Source: Linum tenue
Taxonomy: Eukaryota; Streptophyta; Magnoliopsida; Malpighiales; Linaceae
Reading direction: 5' to 3'
Assembly: GCA_946122785.1 (NCBI GenBank)
Contig: CAMGYJ010000002.1
Location: 42,558,495-42,622,494 of the forward strand
Length of the DNA: 64,000 bases
A program made the position numbers and the translations under genes. Of this stretch, positions 1 to 11,341 are shown one piece after another. The notes under the pieces were generated by a model that saw only the letters and a list, made by a program, of their open reading frames with translations, ran no database searches and was not told the DNA's origin. Each line of letters opens with the position of its first letter. The first letter of the stretch is position 1.

Positions 1-189
1 TTAGCCTCCAATCTTAAATGTTGTAATATTATTGTTTTAGACCCATAATCAAAACAAAATTCATAAATTTTATATTATTTAAAATTCATAATCGAAATCC
101 AATAATCCTTAAATATAATTAGTCATATACGTGATGGAGGTACAGAGGCTCCCAAAATTTGGAGGCCCTGTGCCAAAGGGATTGCCAGC

Positions 190-877
190 TAGGGATGTTA
201 GAGAGTGGTATAAGATCCAGCGTAACCTTCTCCCAACAACTCGAGTTATTGGGATCAACTGGTTCATGACATGGTATCAGAGCCTAGAACCAAAAGGTCA
301 TGTGTTCGAATCTCCACGACCCCCAATATTAACTGTTGTCTTTCAAGCACATGGTATGGTGGGCCTGTGCAAACTTCAAGCCCGTGGGTTAGCTTTCGTT
401 TGAGGGGGCGTGTTAGAGAGTGGTATAAGATCCAGCGTAACCTTCTCCCAACAACTCGAGTTATTGGGATCAACTGGTTCATGACAAGGGATGGCAATGG
501 GTCGCGTTGGGGAAGGGTAGTGTATATCGGTTACCCTACCCAAAGTAGTTCGGGTTTTACCCATGCCCATACCCATATAAGATTCGGGTAGAAAATCGAA
601 GCTATGCCCATACTCGTTCATAAAAATATTATATTTACTTAGCATATAAAATATGTTAGAGAAAAATATTGATTATTAGACAAAATACATATGTTTATGT
701 GTAATCGGGCGGGTTCGGGTTGGATAGTGAGAAAACCATGTCCATACATTACCCGCAATATTCGGGTTCGGGTTTTACCCGTACCCACTAAAAGTAATTC
801 GGGTTCGGGTTTTACCCTACCCAATTAGGTAGAATTCGGACGGATATCCACGGTTACAGATATTTTTGCCATCCCTA
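190..877. mobile_element. hAT (Ac-like) MITE, interrupted by a TRIM
   Basis: The left end reads TAGGGA and resumes as TGGCAATGGG after the TRIM. The right end reads TTGCCATCCCTA, an Ac-type terminal inverted repeat. Flanking 8-mers ttgccagc (182-189) and gtgtcagc (878-885) match at 6 of 8 positions, as expected for an old hAT duplication. The interior is rich in GGGT/ACCC words and has no coding potential. The same end sequences recur in three other MITEs of this window. Confidence 0.75.
196..486 (+). mobile_element. TRIM (miniature LTR retrotransposon)
   Basis: Two identical 76-bp direct repeats (196-271 and 411-486) begin TGTTAGAGAG and end TTCATGACA, so they follow the TG...CA rule. Directly after the first repeat lies TGGTATCAGAGCC, a primer-binding site complementary to initiator tRNA-Met. 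Directly before the second is a purine-rich tract (TTTGAGGGGGCG). The 5-bp target duplication aggga is exact (191-195 and 487-491). The interior is only about 139 bp and non-coding. Identical LTRs and an exact duplication point to a fairly recent insertion. Confidence 0.9.
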
Positions 878-885
878 GTGTCAGC

Positions 886-1739
886 ACACCCTCTGAGTTG
901 GCCCTGGCAATTCAACGTCATCATCATGGGCGCCGGCGTCCGCCTCGCCGCTCTCCTCATGGTTATGGAAATTGGAAGAGAGGAGGGGGAGGGATGGGTT
1001 CCGGGGGATTTTCGTTTTGGTAGAGGGTGATGAATTAGTGCATATATGAGAGTTCCGGCGGGGTTTCTGAGGGAGTTTTGATTTTAAGGAGGTATTGCGC
1101 CTGGTGAGCATTTCTGAGGGAGGAGGTTCATGGACGGGTGGCTAGGAATTTATTCGATAGGGAAAATCTCAATTTTGGTATTATGATTATTAATTCTATT
1201 TTATTTATTTAATTCATCGGGAAAGATGATGTGAAAATATTAATAATATTATATTATTTTTATTGTCAAGTCACTCATTTAACGGTCAACTATGAGAGTT
1301 GACCGTCACATAAGTTTAAGTTAAGGGAGTTGGACGAACTCAAATTATTGGACTAATTTTAATGATTGCGAATGAAATTAAATATTTTAGTGACCAACAT
1401 GAAATTTTTTGTGAACACAGTGACCAAACTTGCAATTAACCAACCATTTCTATTTCTTCTAATTCAATTGTAAGCAAAGCTTCTATCAGTTGCAAACTTC
1501 AAGGGAAAAGGTAGAAAGAGATCAAACCCTAACGGCGGTTACAAGTTCGGGGGAAAGGTTCGATGAAGATGAAAGCGGAGTGAGCAAGTGCGTCTACTGA
1601 TTATAGAGGTAAAGCTTAATTACCTGGGCTAGAGCCTGAAGACCTTAGCCCAAGTATAGTAAAAGCCGAATAGAAATAGACTATTCTTTCTCAGAGCCAT
1701 TGTCATTTGTATACTTTCGCAGAACCATTTCAACAACGA
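886..1739. other. Intergenic stretch, no supported gene
   Basis: Positions 890-1130 are GC-richer with short open frames on both strands, but none is recognisable. Positions 1150-1460 are AT-rich and resemble MITE or spacer sequence. No splice pattern or domain is seen. Confidence 0.4.
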
Positions 1740-2025
1740 ATATAATTAGAGAAGGTCGTTAAACTGATAGATGATAAACCCACATAACAAAGACAACAAG
1801 CTAGCTAGGCAGCCATTACATTACTGAGCTCGTGGATGAAACCCCATTAACAAAGAACCCAAAGAGGTCACACCATTAACAGCCAAAGAAGAAGGGATCT
1901 AATTAAAAACGGAGAACGAGTGGAAGTTTTCTTAACAACAGTTAACCACACAAGCTACTTCTACTAATTAATCTTCATTAAGCTTTCTCGCTACTACAAC
2001 GAAGGAGACGGTGGGAAACGACTAG

Positions 2026-2226
2026 CTAGCTAGTCAGTAATTGGTGTCCGGCTGGGTAGTAGCGTCTCGCCGGCGACGGCGGCAGGGGCTGACGAAGTCC
2101 CTGCCAATTCCTTTTGAGTCGCTGCAAGTAGTGACTGATCGCTTGGGCGCAGATCACTCCGACCTGGAAACAAAAAAATACAGACGAGAAACATCACAAA
2201 AATTGGTTTACCAAACAAAGAAGACT

Positions 2227-2271
<45 letters not shown>

Positions 2272-2408
2272 ACAATGTTGAGGAAGAGCCCATAGGCAAA
2301 GGAATAGCGGCGGTGGCCTTCGCGAGCGAGCAAGAACGCGGCACTGTAGGCAGCCACCTTCAGAAGATCAATCAGAGTCCCCTTCCAAACCCACGCCCAG
2401 GACACCAT
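2026..2408 (-). CDS. Gene A1: small two-exon protein of unknown family, 90 aa
   Basis: I do not recognise the family. Exon 1 is 2274-2408 (45 codons, starting MVSWAWVWKG). The intron at 2164-2273 has GT-AG ends, is phase 0 and contains a long GA/CT microsatellite. Exon 2 is 2026-2163 (45 codons plus TAG). The first exon encodes a moderately hydrophobic helix (about residues 11-28) followed by basic GHRRYSFAYG. The paralogue A2 is collinear through ...YLQ-LK--WQG. After that A1 has shifted frame, so its last about 15 residues differ and it runs past the old stop. One membrane-associated helix is possible, but that is inference. Transcription would run leftwards from a TATA-like element near 2530. 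It may be functional or in early decay. Confidence 0.6.
2230..2269. repeat. (GA)n microsatellite in the A1 intron
   Basis: An uninterrupted GA run of about 40 bp lies in the 110-bp intron of A1. On the coding strand it is a CT tract between the donor and the acceptor. The A2 intron lacks the long run. Confidence 0.95.
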
Positions 2409-2524
2409 TGTTGATCTCGATTGCTGCAAAATGAAGAAAAATGGCCTCTCTCTCTCTCTCTCTAACAATATTGAAGATGGCAGAGCCAAATTTTTACTTG
2501 CTCTCGTTCACCGGCTCCTTTCGA

Positions 2525-2534
2525 TTATAATAAA
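2525..2534 (-). promoter_or_regulatory. TATA-like element of A1
   Basis: On the minus strand this reads TTTATTATAA, about 120 bp upstream of the A1 ATG, with a CT-rich leader (2448-2463) in between. A2, B1 and B2 have an equivalent element at 100-145 bp, which supports a conserved core promoter. Confidence 0.45.
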
Positions 2535-3677
2535 GGCAGAGAAATCCCCCGGAAAGGGTTAAAAGCGAACAAAGAGTACAAGACAGGTGACGGGTAGGGG
2601 TAATTTGGTCTTCATCTCCCAGCCAGCGTAGCGTGTGTCAGAAGATTTTAATCAATTGCATGCAGGTCTGAAATTTGGTCCTTATCGTTTTTGGCTGTTT
2701 GTGATATTTTATTCGTGAGCTGAACTGACCTCAATAAGGAACGAAAACTCTGAATTCCAGCCGATTGGGGAAAGTCGAGAGCTGCATTTGCCACGCATAG
2801 TAGATAGAATATATCGTAATTCGTATATGGACATGGGATGATGCCTTATTTCCTTCCTTGCGAATGAACCAAAACCCATCAACTAATTAGTTGATTTGTA
2901 AGACTGTAACTGAGCGCAATGGAAGGAGAGAAAACCCCTACACCAGTAGTAGTATTTCAGTCAGTTATCAAGTAATAATCGAGGAGGATTGTAAAACAGT
3001 ATTAGAGGTTGTACTTGACAAGTCGGATTAAGGAGAAAATATGACGAAACTGATTTTACTTACATTCGACGGAAAGATCTAGCAACGTTACTGCAGGAAT
3101 CCAACTCCAAACCCTACTCTTGTTAGGCCGCCGACCCCCTACTCCGACTACTAAGCAACACAAATGCTAATCGAGTTCTTATCATTAATCTCACGCAAGC
3201 ACATTCACACAATAAGCCCATATTCAAGCGCAAGTATTCGTCCTAACAATCTCCGATACTTCCCATGCCCAAGAGCGGGGGAACATCGGCAAGGGATTCA
3301 TTTTTCAAAAAAGTCCCACGGCCACCACCCAAGTACGTGCGGTGGGGTGCTTTTCTCAGGCACATTTCATCAAACATCTAACAGGCGTTACGCCCCCTTA
3401 CCACGAAATCAAAGTATCATCCCGCTTCTTTGAGACTAACATGTTCAACTCACAGTAATCATATTCTCCATGACATCGACATTACACACTGGCCGACCGG
3501 GTCCATAAATGCATAAACTAATTAATCTAGAGCACATCTACAAGAACCCTAGAAATTGAAGGAAAGCAAATCTAAAACGGGGAACAGAGACTTCTTACTA
3601 AAGAAGACTACCTGTTACATACTAATCACTAGCTAGCTTCTGGATACTACGTACGATAAAAGAGACGGGACACAAAG

Positions 3678-3809
3678 TTACTGATCGGGACGACTCGTAA
3701 TTAGTTCTTTGTAGTAGCAGCAGCAGTAGCTGGTTCGGAGCAAGTAGTACACGCCGGCGATGGCGAAGATCTTGAAGAAATCGAACCCCAACTTCCTCCA
3801 GAATCCCAT
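3678..3809 (-). pseudogene. Gene B1: truncated paralogue of B2, 43-codon ORF
   Basis: The frame starts MGFWRKLGFDFFKIF and matches exon 1 of B2 closely for about 24 residues. It then jumps to sequence matching the end of B2 exon 2 (ELITS-R-DQ). The end of exon 1, the intron and the first half of exon 2 are missing. One extra base after the shared DQ codons creates the stop. A single deletion between direct or similar sequences would explain this. The upstream TATA-like element and leader remain. A 43-aa product is possible but is probably a deletion relic. Confidence 0.7.
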
Positions 3810-3905
3810 ACCTGCTGGCTGCTGCTGATCGCTGCTACAATGCTCCTTCTCTCTCCTCTCTCTTGCGAATGACGAAGCTACACGGATCCTAAGATTTTTA
3901 TTTGT

Positions 3906-3917
3906 TTTATAATAAAA
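3906..3917 (-). promoter_or_regulatory. TATA-like element of B1
   Basis: On the minus strand this reads TTTATTATAAAA, about 100 bp upstream of the B1 ATG. It corresponds in position to the element upstream of B2. Confidence 0.4.
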
Positions 3918-4400
3918 AGGGAGAGAGGAGGGCATGTTGGTCTTTTTGGTGCTACCTGCCAAGCTAGCTATCTATGATCCGAATTCCGAAGGGTTTCTAA
4001 TAAGACCGATTAGACATTTCGTAGAAAAGGGAAGATCTGTAAGAGATAGCATTAGAGCCAATGAGCCATAGACAGACAGACATTACAAGAAGGATTGATG
4101 TGATACTGCCGCTAGACCGTGTTAAGGCGGTACGAGAATCCGCAATTCGACGCCATCTGGTTTGCAAGGAACTATGTATGTTGATTGTTGACTACTTGTT
4201 AATGGCGCCTGGATTGAAGTTACTGTTGCTTAATTCATCGTTTCGGTTTGGTTAGGTCTTTGTTTGGGATTGGAATTTAGTACCATTATGTGAGGATCAT
4301 CATCACTACCGGCAAAGTTTATCGTTGGTTTTTTACAAATTGATGTAAGAACTTTGATAACATATGTAAATAAAATATCATGGGTCATTCCTTCCTACTT

Positions 4401-7400
4401 TCCAAACTTTCAGTTTAGATCAATGATTTGGTTTCAGTTTAAATCAGGGAGTTATTACAATAAATCTTACTATTTTTTTGTTCGCGCTTCGTAGCGATAA
4501 CAAACTAATTATATTTTTTGTTGATATATTTCGTGGTTATCCACACGTCTCTGAGTATGCCTCACCTAAATCCATGTTCCAGTCACCCCGATCTAGGCTA
4601 TCGTATCTGGGGCATTAAGCTTATGGCTCATTTCAACGGACACTATCCACCGTCCACATCGAGGTGATTTGCTGTGTCCTTTTCCTAAATTTTTGGTTTA
4701 ATAAAATGATATCACCATTAGGAAAAAAGTGTTTAACTGAGGTAACGCGTTGAAATCCAAATTTGTTATAAAGTGTTTATGTTGCGTTTGAATTCCTGTA
4801 TGCATGTTCTTGAGACAAAAGAGTGAATTCATTATTCCATTGATGTGTTTCTGATTCATTTGGATTCTTATCTGCAGGTTCTTGAGAAAGAAGAGTGAAT
4901 TCCAAAAGTTGGAGCTTGAATGGTTCACCTACGAATTGCAAGCTATGGCATTGGCTGTTAAGGAATGAGTCAAGATTATTGTTATACAATGTCATAACAT
5001 CACTCCATCTACAGGTTGATTGAGATTGATTGTGCATTATTCGACTTTACATTCCAATGATATGATTCCATATTGAGTTACTCATGAGAAATCAAAGAAG
5101 TAAGGGCTGTCAAATCCAACTATATGCTCTAATTCAACCAAACAAACGTAATCTTTTTATGCTAAACATTTAGATCATGAAGCTACGTTCGTTTTGCTTA
5201 TTATCTCTACAAATGTGGATGCTCAGGAGACAGGGACCTTAGAAGAAATTGCCACTTTAGCAAGTTAGTGTAGAATTTTAGCTCTCTAATCGAATTTGAA
5301 CTAACAAGCTCTTTAAGATATTGGGTTAGTATATAGGGATAGATAGGTAGATAAAGAGAATGTAATTAGTAGTGGGAGTTTAATCATTGATGTGTTTAAG
5401 GACTACTGGTTGTGAGGCATTCATTAAATGGCTTGCTTTATTCCCATTGAGAGTCTAGATTGATTGCATCCCTTTATTCCGTGATCTTTTTATCCCTGTT
5501 TAGGAAGCATAATTTCTATGTATAATTCTATGTAGTTAATGTATCAAGGAAGGTCGATACGATTTCTGCAGAATCTTGGAAAGAGTTGTCATCTCCAACA
5601 TTTCGTAAAATTGTATAAGGCAAGACAATATCGAACTCTTGAAAAAGTGAACTTTATATTAAAATTTGTATTGATTATTTTGGTAGATTATGATCGCATT
5701 AATCGAGCTACTCAACTTCTCATATTGAGCACTCTCCAACTTGCTTGATGGTTTACAAGTCACATCAACTTTCGTATCGGTGTTCAATTGGTTTTGTTTG
5801 TTTGATCAATATTTACTCTCATTGAATGCTTTATGATCGAGTTGTAAATTGAAAACTAGATAAGCTCGCTGCGCTTCGCGGCGAGTGAAAAATAGCAATG
5901 TAAATGTGTCATTTGAAAGAATTAGTAAATGTAAATCATACGACTTAATTCTTGAAGGGCAAGAAAACTCATTAAGATATTGTGGGAGAGGTTAGTAGTA
6001 ACTTGTTCTCAGGAAGGGTTGGTGGACAAGAGGTGGCGGGTAAGGGTTGAACTGATCGGGACAGGTGAGATGGGCCGGCATGTGTTGGGTGGGCCGAGCT
6101 GGTGGTGGAGTTGGGGGAGGGGGCAAGGGATGTATTAGGAGGAGAGGAATCGTGTTGGGCCGGGCAAGTGTTGGAGGATGGGGAGTGAGTTGGAAATGGT
6201 GGGGGAGGGCGGAGAGTAATTAATGGACTGGGTAGGGAAACATGGCTCCTGAGGTTAAATTTAAAATCACAACTCAAATATCATTAGTTCGAATATTTCA
6301 TATCGAATTGGAGTACTGAATATGCAGAAGTTATATAAAAATCTAAAATTAGTATTTATTTTTGGAACTATTATGAAATAATCATATTCATATCTTTGTC
6401 TAAACAATATGGGATTGGTTCTTTGAACATTTTGGTTTGGCAAACGGCTAAATTGTAAACCTCTTCCTATTCTTACATGATTGGACCCCGACAATAAGTA
6501 GACGAGGTTGAGTTTAATAAATTGGTTCAGTTCAACTTTTTTCTAATGTGTTAATGAATTTGTAGGGTAAGGAAATGTCTACATATACACTCTACAAAAT
6601 ATATAATACTAGAATAAGGAAATAATTCTCTCATTTCAAATTTTCTACAACGAGAGCGAAAGTAGGAATGATATTTTTGATTCACAATTATTTATTTTAT
6701 TATTTATTAGAAAATAGGCAAGTATTGGATTGAACTAATGTATCTTCAAATAAAAACAAGAATCATAACCATAATTGTCAATTCGAGTTGAATCAGTCAG
6801 TTGAAGCAATTATGCTCAAACCCGAGTATCTCACCTTGCTCTGAACTCTCAGTTGGTTATCAAATCGGGCTCAGTTAAACCCAGGAAAACCCAATCAAAT
6901 TGATAAATCCAACCGATTCTACAAATTGGTTCGAGCACAAGGCCACTTCAAAATGAAGTCGTTTTCAAAAATCATATCCGTAGTTTCTTCGTCATGTCGT
7001 GCTTTTTCTTATCGCATACCCATACATCAGTGAGGATCAACAACCCATGTTTGACAATCCCATCATCTCTTCTATTTCATTTAGGTTTGACAGGAAACAA
7101 TACGAGTCTTAACCATCTTAGAAGACTTCATAATCTCTCTGTAGTCAATTCCATTTTTCTTCTTTCCGCACATTCATTGAGCCAATCGACGTCGTCTCAT
7201 GCAAAGAAAAAATAAAAAAGTAAGAGGAACATGCATTTGGACTGATACTTTGTGCGAGTATGACTAACAGAAGCCAAGTTCCTCATTTGTATATGCTCTT
7301 GAAATCGAATTGGAGAAAAAATATAAAAAAAAATATTGAGAATGGAATATGAGACCTAGCAATGTAAAGAAGGAAAGAACGTATAGAAAAGGAAAAGAAA

Positions 7401-8650
7401 GAGGGAAGGGTTTGAGAATTAAAGCGTCACTCCAAAAGAGAGAAATAAGTATAAAAAAGTACCAATAAATTCAATTCATCCCAATGAATTATATTAAAAT
7501 ATCATTGGACCTATGTTTATCATAAATATCTAAGCACCATACAAGTGGAACAAATAAATTTTTTCATATATCTCGGTAAAATTTGGCTACACGAAGTTAA
7601 TTCAATTCGACCATCGACCCTTAATCCACTTGTTTGAAGGATTCAACGATTGAAATCGGGTTAACAACTTTGGCCATAACTAATAACACTTAAACAAGTT
7701 TGTTGTCTATTTATATATCTACAAAATATATGATAGTGGAGTGACGCTAAACATGTGTATTTGGAAGAAATCGAAAAAGATTTGCAATCTTCTTTAGATG
7801 AAGCGCGAATTATGCACAAAAATTTGTGAATTAACAAATGCGGCGAAAGAAAACGAGTGATTGTTTCACAAAAAAAAAACGTACATATGATGAGTGAGAG
7901 TGTAGAAGCACATGTACTCATCATGGTCACTGAATGAGTGGGTAATCTAAAGTAACTTTAATGCTCTATCAATATTTTGAATAAGCAATTATCTCGAAAT
8001 AGATGTTCTTCCACTTTCACTCTCACTTCCACTCCCAACCAATGTATGGGTAATCTAAAGTAACCGGCCAACGGGCCGTGGCAAAAACTAGTTGACTATT
8101 GAGAGTAAGATGGAACTTTCGGAGCACAAGAAACAAACGTGTTAATTCGGGTTGAGATTCCACGAATAGATTGTTTCCGAGTGCAATCTCCACAGTCTTT
8201 TTTTTTTTTTTTGCCATAGTGTGCAATAACCATAGTTGAATAAATACAAATAACTATTTGTAAGTGATAATAAAACTCGATATCATAACTAATGGTGCTA
8301 GCTTGTAACATTTCACATGAAGATTTATGGATCGAAGATATAAAATAAAGATGCGATTTGGTTAAGATAAAAAAAAAATTCAAGATACAAATAAAACTCT
8401 ATCAAACAATACTGGAAATCATGTCAAACGTGTTGGTTGAATCAGGCATAAAGCCCCCCACACTAGTTTTAAAGCGAAAACTCACATCCTGGCATCCATA
8501 ACAAAATTTATCAATCGCAACAGTTAATTGAATTTAAAAATCATATCTTAATCACATTAAAAGCACTTTTATTTTTTTTTTACTCAGTGAGCGTGTCACT
8601 TGGCCTAGGTATACCAGGCGGATCCAGGGCCGTTGTCGTTCGTGGGATAC
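4401..8650. other. Spacer between duplication units, no supported gene
   Basis: This is AT-rich sequence with only short open frames. I see a short tandem repeat near 4790-4900, where a segment containing ttcttgaga...gagtgaattc occurs twice. I also see two GC-rich mini-palindromes (4485-4510 and 5862-5884) and a purine-rich stretch at 5980-6240. A segment at about 6270-6780 resembles, in pieces, 43790-44330. None of the short ORFs has a domain I can name. Confidence 0.5.
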
Positions 8651-8936
8651 TTTCTCAAATGCCATTTCATCAACGCATCTAACTGGAGAGGATTACCCAC
8701 ATAACAAAGAGGACAAGCTAGCTAGGCAGCCATTACATTACTGAGTTCATGGATGCAACCCCATCAACAGATTAAGAACCCACATAGGTAAACATTAATA
8801 GCCAACTAAGGAGGGATCTAAGAACTGAGAACGAGTCGGAGTTTTCTTAACAACAGTCAACACAAGCTACTTCTACTAATTTTGATTAAGCTGTTCGCTA
8901 CTACAACGAAGGAGACGGCGGGACACGACTAGCTAA

Positions 8937-9283
8937 TCAGTACTTGGTAGCTGGCTCCGCAGTAGCGTCTTTCGCCGGCGGCAGAGGCTGAGGAGGGCCC
9001 TGCCACTTCCCTTTGAGTCCCTGCAAGTAGTGATTGGTCGCTTGGGCGGAGATCATTACGACCTATAAAAAAAAAAATATATACAGACGAGAAAGATCAG
9101 AAAAGCATGGAAGAAAGAAAACACAGAGAGAAAGAGGGAGAGACTTACAGTGGTGAGGAGGAGACCATAGGCAAAGGAATAGCGGCGGTGGCCTTCGCTA
9201 GCGAGCAAGAGCGCGCCACAGTAGACAGCCATCTTCACAAGATCTATCAGAATCCCCTTCCAAACCCGCGTCCAAGACATCAT
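8937..9283 (-). CDS. Gene A2: small two-exon protein of unknown family, 86 aa
   Basis: I do not recognise the family. Exon 1 is 9149-9283 (45 codons, MMSWTRVWKG...). The intron at 9063-9148 has GT-AG ends and is phase 0. Exon 2 is 8937-9062 (41 codons plus TGA, ending in a proline-rich tail and ...EPATKY). Residues about 11-28 form a hydrophobic helix, residues about 31-40 are basic (GHRRYSFAYG), and exon 2 begins with a second short hydrophobic stretch (VVMISAQAT). Most differences from A1 in the shared part keep the frame open, which suggests past selection. A2 is the better preserved copy and its reading frame is complete. A possible role as a small membrane-associated protein is inference only. 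Confidence 0.7.
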
Positions 9284-9423
9284 TGTTGATCTCGCTCGCT
9301 GCGAAAATGAAAGATAAAAGGGCTCTCCCTCTCTCTCTCTCTTCTCTAGTCTCTCTTCCCTTCGAACAATACTGAAGCAAGAACAAACTTTTTTACTTAC
9401 TCTCGTTCACCTGGTTCGTTTCG

Positions 9424-9431
9424 ATTATAAA
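9424..9431 (-). promoter_or_regulatory. TATA-like element of A2
   Basis: On the minus strand this reads TTTATAAT, about 145 bp upstream of the A2 ATG, with a CT-rich leader (about 9328-9358) in between. Confidence 0.45.
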
Positions 9432-10240
9432 GGGGAAGAAATCCACCAGAAAGCGTTAAAAAAGCGAAGAAGACAGGTGGCAGGCAGGGTTGATTTGGTC
9501 TTTATCGCCAGCCAGACAGCCAGCCAGCGTAGCGTATGTCAGAAGGTTTTAATCAATTGCATGCAGGTATGTAGTATATGTTGGTCCTTTGTCTTTTTGC
9601 CTGTTTGTGAGATTTTATTCGGGAGCTGAACTGACCTAAATAAGGAACGAAAACTCTGAATTCCTGCTAATGGGGGAAAGTGGATACCTGCGCTTGCTAG
9701 AATTTATATAATAATAAATGTGATGATGCCTTATTTCGTTGCGAATGGACCAGAACCCATTGACTAATTAGTTGATGTGCAACTGAGCGCAACGGTAAAA
9801 CAAACCCTCTAGACAAGTAGTTTTTCAGTCCGTTCTCATGTAAGAATCGCCAAACAGCAAATTGTACTAGAAAAGTTAGTAATAGAATATTTCGTGCTTA
9901 AAACTTAATTGATGGTTTTTTTCTCTCGTTTAGCGAGAGCAGGGCGGCGAAAACCCTAGTTTTTCCGGGAGTAGCTATTTGACGGACACAGTATTTTCAG
10001 CTCGAAGTTCTTGGAATACGTAAGCGTAAGGAATCTTTGTCCTTCTCTAATACGAGTTAACTATTTTCGGGAGAAATCCTACTATTTTGACTGAGTCGTG
10101 AAGCAGACGAAAGACGTTTTAGGGTTTTGTTGCCAAGGTTTTCTTTGTGCAATACAAAACCTACTTTCGAATTTTGGCAGATATGAATCACAGAACCCTA
10201 CAAGCAAGTTTCGTTTCGAAAGATTACATCAGAGTGGGCT

Positions 10241-11271
10241 ATGGAGATATGAGAATTTGAAAGGGAGCCTGAGCTCCAAAGCACGTCAGAAAGTCTGGAA
10301 GTCCAGCTGGACAATATCACATTGGCGGATGAAGACGATACTCCTCTGGACGTCTATGACAACGACATGGATGTCTTCAGAATGGAGGCGGTTCGTCGAT
10401 TAGGTTTGATTGTTCGCCTTGTAGCTGAAAAAACACCAAACATCAAATCGTTAAAGATCGCCTTGGCAAAGGCATGGAATCTGAAGAAAAATTTCCAAAT
10501 AACAGAGTTGGGAGATATGCTTTTTGCTTTTCAATTCCTAGATGAAGACGATCGAGATAGGGTCTGCTTCGGGGGCCCTGACATTATGAAAACAATGCTA
10601 TGGTGTTCATGGCAAGTCTACTGATAAAGAAACCTACACTTGAAGCCCTACACATGCTAGATAGATGGATTCAAATCAAAGAGATTCCCGAGGAACTGAG
10701 AACGCAAACAATGGCGGAGAAAATAGCCAACAGATTTGGCTCCCTCATTTGGTTTGATGATAGCCCTCGATCAATGTGGGATACATATATGAGGTTGAGG
10801 CCTGAGGGTGAGTCTTTCTATCAACAACCCTCTTAGAAGGAAAAGAAAGCTCAATATCAAGGGGCAGCTAGTTGAGTACATGGTGAAGTATGAAAAATCA
10901 CCCATTTTTTGTTACTCATATGGTCGCATTGGGCATCCAAAGATGCGATGCCCAAAACCATCAGGACTAACATTTGGGATGGACCTGAGAGCTGGAGAAC
11001 ATGGCCCCGAAGCAGAAATAAAGTCTGGAGCAAAAAGGAGCAGAATAAGGAACGAGTACACACCCCTACACAAATAACCCCCCAGAAGAGAAACGTTCTG
11101 AATACTGGGGAGCAAGGAAACATCGAAGAGGCAGCGGAAGTAAAAGCTAAGAAAGCCAAGAAACTAACTTTCAAGCTTCCTGAAGAGACAGCTCACACAA
11201 AAAATACAGAAAGAGCAAAGGATGGCGATGTGGCGGACTATGCCAAGGAGCAGAGCCGCCCAGCTCAATGA
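10241..11271 (+). pseudogene. LINE ORF1 (gag-like, DUF4283 plus zinc knuckle)
   Basis: This would be the RNA-binding ORF1 protein of plant L1 elements. The likely start is ATG at 10241, but the fourth codon is now TGA and the frame changes around 10600 and 10810-10900. A stretch from about 10380 to 10800 (including LAKAWNLKKNFQI and FQFLDEDDRDRV) fits the DUF4283 fold. A degenerate CCHC knuckle follows (CYSYGRIGHPKMRC, the second Cys now Tyr). A lysine-rich tail ends at TGA 11269-11271. The final ATGA overlaps the ORF2 start. The ORF is non-functional as read. Confidence 0.75.
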
Positions 11272-11341
11272 GTCTTTTGAGCTACAACTGCTGAGGTCTT
11301 GGGAATACCCCGGCAGTTGAGAAGCTTAAGACATTACTACG

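Larger units (their letters stand above)
1740..4400. repeat. Tandem duplication unit 1 (unexpanded copy)
   Basis: This unit carries gene A1, its upstream region, truncated gene B1, and a tail. The tail includes a stretch beginning near 4005 (ttagacatttcgtag) and one near 4273 (tagtaccattatgtgagg). The same blocks recur in the same order in unit 2, at 8690-9880, 17330-18450, 28910-29120 and 32230-32393. In unit 2 they are separated by transposons. Unit 1 therefore acts as the unoccupied reference for several insertions. Confidence 0.85.

Noticed and set aside
196..486. Cassandra-type TRIM with a 5S rRNA insert
   Set aside because: The 76-bp LTRs contain no 5S rRNA promoter boxes. It is an ordinary TRIM.
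6994..7215. 73-codon plus-strand ORF
   Set aside because: No recognisable motif, no paralogue in the window, AT-rich spacer context.
10857..11174. 105-codon minus-strand ORF
   Set aside because: It is antisense to LINE ORF1, a shadow frame.
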